Notes under the pieces: model-generated
What the model saw: the letters and a program-made list of their open reading frames with translations, nothing else
What the model was told of the DNA's origin: nothing
Database searches by the model: none
Source: Coffea arabica
Lineage: Eukaryota; Streptophyta; Magnoliopsida; Gentianales; Rubiaceae
Assembly (NCBI RefSeq): GCF_036785885.1
Contig: NC_092329.1
Span: forward strand, 17,006,449 to 17,070,448
Reading direction: 5' to 3'
DNA length: 64,000 bases
Translations under genes and position numbers: made by a program
Shown: piece by piece, positions 43,983 through 53,660 of the stretch
Layout: every line of letters starts with the position of its first letter
How positions within the stretch are numbered: the first letter of the stretch is position 1

Positions 43983-45582
43983 ATATGTCATACCTTTGAT
44001 GATTTAAAAGAGGAGTCTATAGGTGGAAGGCCATTTACTGTGAAGTTGGAAATGCAAACCTGAAATTGGTGTCCTTATGCTATATAACAAGAGTTTGCTT
44101 GGTGCTATTCATCTCTTTTCGACTGCTTGTTTTGGGGTATTTCAGTAATTTTGTATAGGTGGTTTAGTAATTTTTAGCTTTGAGTGCTAGTGGTAAGAAC
44201 AAGGAGTGTTGGAATTATTCCTTTGTGCTTAATTTTGTTTCAATGTGTCTGTTGCACATCAGATGATTATAATGATGGGCAGATATGCTTGGATGGAATT
44301 ACTTGGATGTGTCTCAGTGAGCCTTTTAAACAATTTCGGTTATTAAAGTCTCCAGCTTTTTGTAATTTAGAATTACTTATTGAATGTCTATTAGGTTTGT
44401 CTTGCCACCATTATTTCATGGGTCTGAATGCGTGATCTTTCTTTTTCCTCCCTTATAGTTGCTATGGTTACTTCACCTTATGGTTCCTCCTTTAGATCCT
44501 GGCCTTTTGCTACATTAGCTATATCAATCCTTCACCTTTACTCTTTAGGCTGGTATGGCTTTTTTCCAGGTATGACATTTTTTTTTGGTCGATTCGTGGG
44601 TAAGAGTGGTTTGATTTTTTTCTAAGACCTTTAATGCGAATTAGGCCTCTAATTACTTGAATAGCCATTACAATCATAATAGTTATTTGTTTGAAAGTCT
44701 TGCTCTTCTTACCTTCTGCATAGTATAGCTTTGTTTTTCTTTCTCACTGTCCTGTTAGTTTTCCTGGTTATCTCGTAGGATGCTATTTCGTGTTCTAAGT
44801 AGTTATGTTTAATTTCTTTTTCTCTCTGTTGTTCGCTTCTTTTATGTTTTTTAAAAATTTCACAATTCCCCAATCAAAAATTTTGAATTAGAAACTTTCC
44901 ATTGTGAATTCCATTTTCTTGTCTGGTTAATTCTTTCTTTTTGTTCTTTGTTTTTTTTTTTTTTGAATTTTTGTGTTCCCCAATTTTTTCATTTTTTTTT
45001 TTGGTGCAAGCAAGTTTAGGTTCAGTTTATAACTTCTTTAGCTGAGAATATACCAATTAAGGTATGCATATCATTAGTGTTGATGGCTTTCTTAAACTCA
45101 TTGGATTGCAATTACCTGATAGTTGTTTAGGTATGCTAATTAGTGTTGCATATCAGTACTTTAGATTGAGTACATTTTTTGAATTCCTAGTTAATTATGT
45201 CTGTTGGTTAATTAATGCTTTATATTAATTTTCTCTGAAGCTATTGCAATTGTCTTTGAGTATTGCATTTTGTCTGAAATAGCAAACTTTAAAGGTAAAA
45301 GTTCAAAACTTTAAATATTTGTCTCCCTCCCCCTTTGCATTTCTGAAGTACAAGTGCATAAAAGTTTGATCTTTTAAAGAAAACTTCCACTGTTCTGGCT
45401 TTACTTAGTTTGTTAGGCATTGGAGGCCCTGAACATCTCTCTTGAACGGTTCCCTCCAGAGGTGTATATTTTTTTCGTTCCTCAGTTGTGCTTTTCGACG
45501 AGTTTTTGTAGAACACTTTTGGAATTTTGATTTTCTTGATCTGATATTTGACTGGTCGTACAAGTCCAATCATACATTTCAG
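43983..45582 (+). other. 3' flank of copy 2 and spacer, non-coding
   Basis: It corresponds to 31446-33088 of unit 1. Frames inside it are short and not conserved in reading between the units. A minus-strand open stretch at 45606-45289 has no recognisable domain. Confidence 0.5.
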
Positions 45583-46621
45583 GTAATTTAAATTCATTCC
45601 CATCAAAGGGCCTGGATAGCTTTGAATCTATTTTTGACGTCTAAAAGAACTTTTGAATATGTACGTGCGAAGGAGCAGATGACGGTGCAAGACACATCAT
45701 GCCTTTAGCAATGGCAAACCAATGTCACTATATGATCAAGTTGCTTTAGCCTTGAGAAGGCTTAGGTCTGGTAGTTCACTTATTACAACTGGTGATTCAT
45801 CTGGGACACATCATTCTATGGTGCCTCAAGTGACTTGGACGTTTGTGGAGGCCATTGAAGGGATGGGGATTCAGCATATCAAATGGCCTTCGACAGAAAA
45901 TGAGCTGATGGAGATGAAGTCAATGTTTTAACAGATTCAAGGCCTTCCAAATTGTTGTTGAGCAATTGACACCACCAATATTGTAATGCTGTTATCCACA
46001 TCGGAGCCAAGAACTGATGTGTTGCTTGATTCGAAGGAGAATCACAGGATGCCTTTGCAGGCAATAGTTGGTCCCAACATGAAGTTCCTGGATGTATTCA
46101 GTAGATTGCCTGGAAAGTTTAGTTAAAGTTCACTGCTACAGTATTCAACCTTCTATAACAAATGTACAAATGGAGAGAGGTCAGGGAAGAAAGCAAGACC
46201 ATCCCAAGAAGCTGAATTACGGGAATATATAATTGGTGATTCAGCATATCCCTTGCTGCCTTGGCTTCTGACTCCTTATCAGGGAAAAGAACTTTCACAA
46301 ACGAAAGTTGATTTCAATAAGTGTCTCTTTGCAACTCATACTGTGGCACAGAGAGCATTAGCAAGGTTGAAGGACGTCTGGAAGATCATAAATGGAGTTA
46401 TGTGGAGACCTGACAAGCACAAGCTTCCAAGGTTCATACTTGTTTGTTGCATTCTCCATAATATTATCATTGACATGGAAGATGAGGTACTTGATGATAT
46501 GCCATTATCCCACCACCATGATCCAGGATATGGACAGGTGGTCTGTGATTCAGCTGATGAGACTGCCTCAGTTCTGAGGGATAAGCTCGCTCTATACCTG
46601 TCAGAGAGAAGGTATCCTTGA
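45583..46621 (+). pseudogene. ALP1-like: ALP1-like pseudogene, copy 2b (exon 2 only), with repaired-looking 3' part
   Basis: It is equivalent to copy 1b and likewise follows CATTTCAG. Lesions differ from 1b: a 2-bp loss giving 'TTTGACGTCTAAAAG', an inserted base in 'GTGCAAGACAC', an in-frame TAA in 'ATGTTTTAACAG' (about 45929), a Cys-to-stop in 'TTGTTGAGCA' and a stop in 'TTTAGTTAAAG'. The last 122 codons (46253-46621) are open and, between about 46270 and 46545, read almost exactly like gene copy 1 rather than copy 2 or 1b. This is best explained by gene conversion. There is no first exon, and it is not functional as a whole. Confidence 0.85.
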
Positions 46622-48129
46622 ATATATCATGCTTTTGGTGATTGAAAGAGGAGTTTGTTGGTAGAAGGCCATTTAATGTGAAGTTGGAAATGCAAACCTG
46701 AAATTAGTATCCTTATGCTATATAACAAGAGTTTGCTTGGTACTATTTATCTCTTTTCGACTGCTTGTTTTGGGGTATTTTGGTAATTTTAGATAGGTGG
46801 CTTAGTATTTTTTTTAAGCTTTGAGTACTGGTGGTAAGAGCAAGGAGTGTTGGAAGTATGCTTTTGCCCTTAATTTCATTTCAATGCAGCTGTTGCACAC
46901 CAGATGATGATAATGATGGGCAGATGCTTGGATGGAATTACTTTAATGTCTCTCTGTGATCCTTTTAAAGCATTTCAGTTATTAAAGTTTCCGGCTTTTT
47001 GCAATCTGGAATTACTTATTGAATGTCTATTAGGTTTGTGTTGCCACCATTACTTTCATGGGTCCGAATGCGTGATCTTTCTGCTTCCTCCCTTATGGTT
47101 GCAAAGGTTACTTCACCTAAAGGCTCCTCTAGATTCTGGCCTTTTGCTACATCAACTTTAAAGGCCTTCTTCTTTGCTCTTTAGGCTGGTAAGGCTTTTT
47201 TCCAGGTATGACTTAGTTTTTTGTTTGGTCGATTCATGGGTAAGAGTGGCTTAATTTTTTTTAAGACTGTCAATGTGATTTAGGCCACTACATAGTCGAA
47301 TAGCCATTACAATCATAATAGCTATTTGTTCGAAATTCTTGTTCCTCTTTCCTTCTGCATAGTATAGCTTTTGTTCTTCTTTCTCAGTGTCCTGCTGTCT
47401 CTCATAGGATTCTAGTTTGTTTTCTAAGTTATGTTTAATTTCTTTTTTCTCTGTTGTTTGTTTCTTTTGTGTGTTTTTTTTTTAAAAAATTTCAGAATCC
47501 CCCAATCAAGAATTTCGATTTGAGAAACTTTCCAATGTGAATTCCATCTTCTTGTCTGGTCATCAATAATTATCAGAATTTTCAGTTCCATATAATTAAG
47601 GATATGCTGGTTAATTCTAATTTTTTTTCTTATGTTTTTGTAATTGTTGTGTTTTGCAATTTTTCGCTCCACTTTTCTTTTTGCAAGCAGGCGTAGGTTT
47701 CAGTTTATAACTTCTTTAGCTGAGAATATGCCAATGAAGGTATGCATATCCTTATTGTTGATGGCTTTCTTAAATTCATTGGATTGCAATTACCTGATAG
47801 TTGTTCAGGCATGCTAACTAGTGTTGCATATCAGTATTTTAGAATTTTTTCGAATTCCCAATTCAATAGTACATTTTAGTAACGGGCACATCTAATAGTT
47901 GCCTCTTAACTATTCATGCTATTGTTGATAGGTGAACTGAAAATTTTAATTTGCATCCACATTATGTCCTCTTCTTGGTTGCAATGCTACAGGCAGTTCT
48001 ATTGATGACCAATTCATCATTGAAAACCTTCCTCTAACACAAGGCCTGCTGTGTGTCAGTGTTTTTCCGACATGCATACTGCATGTTGGTTTTTCCATAT
48101 CAGTATGCTAAATGTTATTCAGGCATGAA
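46622..48129 (+). other. Conserved 3' flank of copy 2b, non-coding
   Basis: Nearly the same as 34119-35639, with only scattered changes. There is no supported gene. Confidence 0.5.
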
Positions 48130-48925
48130 TTCTGCTGTGCTCATAAAAGAAGCTTGTGAACATCTTTTCTAGATGTATTAGACTTCCAATGAATTTCATG
48201 CAGCTTTTAATAGAAAAAGGACTTGACAATGAAGCGGATGTTTTCAATTTAATGGACACCTTGTGGAGTTGTATATTGACGTGAAGCCTGACGATTTAGT
48301 AGAAGTTGGCATGCGTGAACTCGACCAGGAAGAGACTCTCCTTTGTTGACAAGGAAAGATGCTTACCCTCCATCGTATGGTTGGTAATCAAAAGTTGTAC
48401 ATGCATATAGTTATATTTGATTGTATGCACCTTGATCTTCTTGCTGAAGTTCCTTCTGTCTCTCTCCTTTCTTCAACAGTGAGGTTGCGCATATCTTCCA
48501 GACTTGATATCTATGATGCCATGGGAGTGGATTTTCCAGCTCCACTAATAAACCGTTGTCTCTCATTACTAATTGCTTCCAAAAATGAAGATGATCAGTA
48601 GATGCCAGTAGCATCAATAATATCATGTGAAATTACTAATTGGCAAATTTCTTGCATCCCATGAATTTGGCAGGCGAATCTTCAAGATGGTGCTTATAAA
48701 TTTCTCTAATAGGAAAGATGTTCATCTTGGAAGACTTCCTGAAGCTCAGTATCGTGTTTATAAACTCGCGGAATGGCATCTGGACAGAAAATTCCACCAT
48801 TATCTCCTTGGGAATTCTTGATCTTAAGGTGGTGTTGGGTGCCGCAACCTCCCAAAATTCCTGGATTTCTGCTGCTAATGAGATTCCCCGGGTTGAGGAA
48901 TGCTATGTGCCGTTGAATTGCTGAA
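48130..48925 (+). other. Unidentified coding-like remnant, unit 2
   Basis: Copy of the 35640-36420 segment. The best frame (about 48683-48818) reads KMVLINFSNRKDVHLGRLPE, then AQYRVYKLAEWHLDRKFHHY and LLGNS followed by a stop, which looks like a real protein C-terminus. In unit 1 the same place is interrupted and changed. I do not recognise the family. It could be the last exon of an unannotated gene or a captured fragment. A comparison with transcripts would settle it. Confidence 0.35.
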
Positions 48926-49155
48926 GTCTATGGAAATAAATTATCATTTTTTAATATCAAATGTGGACTCAAATATTACATGAGATTGCTATTGCTGTTA
49001 GGGGTTATGGCTTGGTAAGTGGTGTCAGTCTCAGGTGGTTCGTCTTTAACTACTGAATTCTTATTGTATTTGTTTATTTCGTGTCTCATAATATGTATCC
49101 ACCGTTATTAGTTTTTCAATGCTACCTGGCAAGGAAGTACATCTAAAGAGGATTT

Positions 49156-50480
49156 GGTTTTTCAACTGATTACCTTTATCATTAGTTTGTCCCATTTTTT
49201 CTTTTTGGTTTTGCAAGGACAAATTGAGTTGAGAGGGTAGAAGATTTCTTGAACTGGCTTTTGTTGATTTGGTACTTTGCAAATTGGATAAAATATATGC
49301 CTTCAAAATTGAAGTACGACTCTGAAATATGAATTCAGAGCTTTAGAATTCGACTATTCTTCTGAAATAGCTTTGCGGGCACGGCTATTAAACCCAAAAC
49401 AAAAATCCATATAGTTGAAAAACGAATCTACTTTGTCAAACTTAATTGTCAGTTTGTTCGGTAATGATGGTAAGAGCTCAATGTGTCAATAATGTGTTTG
49501 GCAATAACCACGGGAAAACAGGTAAAAGAAAATTTACTTAGAAATCAAACATTTAACAATCTCACAGGAAATTTTGGCATGTGTATATTTGTAACTCTTC
49601 GAAGACAAGATCATTTACCTTTTTTTTTTTTTTTTGTCAAAGTTTTACTTTTAATCTGATTTTGTAGTTTCTTCAAATCTATCGCTCTTTAACTAGTTGA
49701 TCTCAGCCGCTTGGGATGTAGAATAATGCTAGAAATGGTATACTTTATTTATGAGGCATTTAAGAAGAGTTTTATCTCTTATGTGCATTGACATCCTTTC
49801 AAATTCCAACCTCGAAACCCCCCTCCTCCCTCCTCAAGGGTGGAATAGTTTCTTCCACCATTAGTTTGTTCATAACATCAATAACGTGATACACACTGTA
49901 TTTTGAATGGTTAAATAAGATAAGTTTATATATGGTTTAAGTCGTCATCAAAGTTGAATATTAAGTTTCTATCACTCATATAACATCAACTAATCTACAT
50001 TGTTGTTTGACTTTATATATATATATATATATATAACATCAACTAATCAATAAAAATATGTAATTTTCACAAATCATTGCCAAAATTTCCACCTCAACTG
50101 GCATGTCAAATATGGAGAACGGATAGGAGTCATCTAAGGTAGGAAGGTACTCATGTTCCTGCCTACCGTGGGAGCGCGCGACGCAAACAAAGACATTGAC
50201 GGCACATCATGGAAGCATTCTCAGTCAGAAGGCAGGCCCACGTCTAAATTCCCACGGCAAAGAAGAAATGATAAATGAATTTCATAAAAACCTTTCTATT
50301 GTTGAAGTAAATGAAAAAAAAATTCAGATTATAATTTTTATATTAGTCCTTATAATGCTAAAGGTTGATTATGTTGAAAAGTAAAAAATAAAAGTGAAAT
50401 GAATAGTTATTTTGACAATTTGTATTTAGGTAGTTAAACTAAAAATGCATAAATACATGGATAAAAATTGATGGATTAAA
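49156..50480. other. AT-rich intergenic sequence
   Basis: No gene is supported. There is a TA microsatellite at about 50014-50034, with 'ACATCAACTAATC' on both sides of it (near 49983 and 50036). Confidence 0.5.
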
Positions 50481-50630
50481 AATAGGATTAATCTTTCGGT
50501 GTGTAAGCTGTCAGCATTGGATAAATGACAACTATACAAATTCAAATTTAAAATTGAATTTTTGCACACATGTCATTATTCCAATGGTGATAGTATATAC
50601 ACTGTCAGTATATATAATATTTACTCTTAT
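50481..50630. repeat. Dispersed small repeat, copy 1
   Basis: Contains 'AATGACA...ACAAATTCAAATTTAAAAT...CACACATGTCAT...ATGGTGATAGTATATACACTGTCAGTATATA'-type order (short blocks). The same order recurs at 52305-52460. It is a MITE-like, non-coding repeat; the family is not named. Confidence 0.6.
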
Positions 50631-50636
50631 AAATAA

Positions 50637-51685
50637 GGGTTATTATTACTTCACCCCCTACTATCAAATTTCCCTTTAATATTATCTTTTAGTCACTTTA
50701 CCCTCAAGACTAACAGTCAAACTTAACGGAATTTATTAATTAAAGTGAAAAGACATGTTTAACCCTTAAAATTATTATCACTTTACCCCCATAAAACATA
50801 ACCTCATTATCAATTTACCCCCTAGAGTTATTTTTTAGACAATTTATTCTACCATTAAATCAATTTAGCAATTTGAAAAACTTTAGAAGAAAATACCCTC
50901 TCTTTGCATAATAAAAATAATAAAAAATTTAGAGTGACTCTTCTCCTTTTTAGTATCAAGAAAAAAAATCAAAGTATTAATTTCTTTCTTCTTGGCAATC
51001 TTATTAATATTGAAAAAAAAAAAAGAAAGATGGAGAGGGGGAGGGGGAGGGGGAGAGGGAGAGAGAGAGCTCAATTCTTTTTTTAAAAATTACAAATAAT
51101 AAAGAATTAAATACTTTTATTATTTTAACATTATTTCACTTTTTTGTTTATCACCAAATTTCAATTTTAATCCCAACAACCTCAAAGTAATACGATAATG
51201 TTAGATTTTTCTTTATTTTCTTTAAATCTAATTTTTTTGTCTCCTTCTTTCCTATCTCTTTTTCTTTTCTTAATATTAATAAGTGTGAAAAAAAGAAATT
51301 TGAGAAAACCCTCTTATTTTTATGTTTTTCGATCTCTTAAAGTGAAAAAAAGGAAGAATAAACATTCCAACTTTTTTATTTTTAATTATATATAAAAAAG
51401 GGTAAATATATTTAAAATTTTTTGACCATACTAGTTAGATTAATGAAGAGGTAAAATGCCTAAAAAATAATATTAGGAGCTAAAGTGATTGTATCACTAT
51501 AATCCAAACAAATAAAGTGATAAAAATAATATAGTAATGCTATAAAATAAAAGGGTATTTTTGTCCAAAATTTCTTAACATGTTGAGTTGAATTACTTAT
51601 GGGGGTAAAGTGACTAAAAGATAACGTCAAGGGATAAACTGATAGTAGTGATATAGTTTAAGGGAGTAAAGTGATAATAACTCAA
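50637..51685. mobile_element. Foldback/MITE-like element of about 1.05 kb
   Basis: Left end GGGTTATTATTACTTCACCC and right end, inverted, GAGTTATTATCACTTTACTC; the similarity continues through 'ATCTTTTAGTCACTTTACCC' in both arms for at least 80 bases. The interior is AT-rich with a purine microsatellite at 51030-51070 (GAGGGG repeats). A decayed 9-bp target duplication (TATAAATAA versus AAAAAATAA) is possible but not convincing. No transposase. Confidence 0.65.
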
Positions 51686-52107
51686 AAAATAAATTTCTTG
51701 ATCGAAATATCTAGGAATTGTATATTTGGAACTAATGTTTCGCATAGTAGGGAAAATTACAAACTTTGATGCGAGGCTGCTATGCTAGTGCCACAAATTA
51801 AATTAATCTCTCTACTTTTACTAGGAAATTCAATCGTAGGCCCCATCCTCCTTCCACTCGCACCGTGGGTTCGTCAGTACGCGTTCCCACCATATAATCA
51901 TCCCAATGATGGAAATGGTCTATTTTTCCCTCCATATATGTCATTGTTAGACAAAATCCATCTAACAACCATAAATGCTGATTGTAGTTGACGGCATTTG
52001 ATCTTGAAATACATATATGGCATCGGAATTGAGGTTTAAATAGTATATCTCAATCCCATAATAGTGTGTGTGTGTGTATATATATATACACACACTTTCC
52101 CATTGTC
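51686..52107. other. Intergenic; GT/TA microsatellite upstream of LRR remnant
   Basis: Contains a GTGTGTGTGT-TATATATATA-CACACAC run at about 52065-52095. An open stretch at 51782-51991 has a hydrophobic N-terminus but no family match that I can support. Confidence 0.4.
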
Positions 52108-52285
52108 AGTTTTATTTGTAAGCTTAGTCAAAAGAAAAGGAGAGAACATGGAATTACTTTCCTGTGGGACTTTTATTAGCCACTCCTCTAGTAGCTATGG
52201 TAACACTTAATGTCATTACTGATAAATCTGCCCTTGTGGCTTTAAAACACCACAAAGTTTTTGATCCTCACTTAATATATATATA
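52108..52285 (+). pseudogene. Duplicate 5' end of LRR receptor-like gene
   Basis: This diverged copy of 52463-52640 encodes GLLLATPLVAMVTLNVITDK followed by SALVALKHHKVFDPHL, the signal peptide and first part of the LRR N-terminal cap, then runs into TA-rich sequence. A small dispersed repeat (52305-52460) separates the two copies, which are spaced 355 bases apart. Confidence 0.75.
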
Positions 52286-52304
52286 TATGAGTAAATATAT
52301 ATCT

Positions 52305-52460
52305 ATGAGTAATTTTTATATACACTGTCGGTGTATACACTATTATGGTTGGATGGATGACACATGAACAAATTTTAAATTTCAAATTCAAATTTTGCAC
52401 GTGTGTCATATATCTAATGGTGATAATGTATATACTGACAATATATATAAGATTAATCCT
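52305..52460. repeat. Dispersed small repeat, copy 2
   Basis: Matches 50481-50630. Starts near 'TATACACTGTCGGTGTATAC', itself a near-palindrome, and ends near 'ATATACTGACAATATATA'. It lies between the two copies of the LRR gene's 5' end. Confidence 0.6.
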
Positions 52461-52462
52461 AT

Positions 52463-53660
52463 GTCGGTTCTATTTGTAAGTTTAGTCAAAAGAAGTGGAG
52501 AGGACATACAATTACTTTCGTGTGGGACTTTTATTAGCCACTCCTCTAGTAGCTATGGTAACAGCCAATATCATTACTGATATATCTGCCCTTGTGGCTT
52601 TAAGAGACCATATAGTTTCTGATCCTCACTTAATATTGGCCAAAAATTGGTCCATTTCTTCCTCTGTTTGTGGTTAGATTGGTGTTACTTGTGCCTCTAA
52701 TCGTCAGAGAGTAGTGGCCTTAAATATTTCTAACATGGGTTTTGCAGATACGATTCCTGCAAGGCTTGGAAACCTCTCATTTCGTATTTCTCTTGACATG
52801 AGCAACAACAGTTTTCATGGTTATTTGCCAAAAGAGATGTCTCATTTGCGTCAACTAAGTTTTATGGCTTTAAGCAAAAATATTCACTCGGGAGAAATTC
52901 CACCATCGTGGGTATCTTGGATAGACTTAGATACCTGTTTTTGAGAAATAATTCTTTTGTTTGCGATCTTCCTGCTAACATATGCGACAATTTTCCTAAT
53001 CTAAAAGAGCTTGATCTGTCTCGAAATCTATTAATTGGCCAAATACTATCAGCTTTATCAAATTGCTCAAGACTCGAGTCATTAGATTTGTCATACAACC
53101 AGTTTAGTGGTTACATACCAAAACAAGTAGGGAACTTGAAAAATGCTTGAGGAGCTATATATCGGCTATAACAATTTAAAAGGTTACTTTCTTGGTTTTT
53201 TATTCTTTATTTTGTTTCATTTTTGCATTTGGTCATTGCACAATTATCTTTCTTGTGCTACAATCTCTTGATTTTTGGCCCTTTAAACGTTTATTTCAAG
53301 TTAAAGAAATTTAGGTGAACAGGTAATCCCCTGAAATGAAATTCTGCATCTACCTTTTTAAAAGAGTTGGGTAATCATCACAATTTAATCAGGATCTTGT
53401 CCATAAAAAGTAGCAATATGGTTCTAGACCACCCACAATCTTGAAAACCTCCACATTGGAATTTATTGATTTAGTAGAAAAACAATTATCTGGTACTTTT
53501 CCTACTGATATATGCCACAGTATTCCAAATCTAAAAGAGCTTTATCCATTTTGAAATCAGCTGATTGGTCAATTAGTAGCAGGATTGACAAAATGCTCAG
53601 GACTTGAGGTATTGTGTTTGTCATTCAACCAATTCAATGAATACATACCAAAAGAAGTTG
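52463..53660 (+). pseudogene. LRR receptor-like protein pseudogene, 5' part
   Basis: It begins with a hydrophobic signal segment (GLLLATPLVAMVTANIITD) and the LRR N-terminal cap (SALVALRDHIVSDPHLILAKNWS), then a stop where Trp is expected. LRR repeats follow: VVALNISNMGFADTIPARLG, SLDMSNNSFHGYLPKEMSHL and, after a frameshift near 52920, LRYLFLRNNSFVCDLPANIC, LKELDLSRNLLIGQI, LESLDLSYNQFSGYIPKQVG. After an intron-like or spacer segment (53170-53440) a second block reads LSGTFPTDICHSIPNL and ends IPKEV at the LTR insertion. The style is that of the plant LRR-XII receptor kinases (EFR/Xa21-like extracellular domain). Multiple lesions; not functional. Confidence 0.82.

Larger units (their letters stand above)
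37673..49155 (+). repeat. Tandem duplication unit 2 (ALP1-like locus)
   Basis: A repeat of unit 1 starting 'TTGGTAGTAAATTCTTGAATTATTG'. It lacks the MED4 element of unit 1 and carries a private 378-bp MITE (38756-39133) and a private poly-G tract (40318-40343). It contains gene copy 2 and pseudogene copy 2b. The putative first leader exon of unit 1 lies outside the repeat, so unit 2 has no copy of it. Confidence 0.85.
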
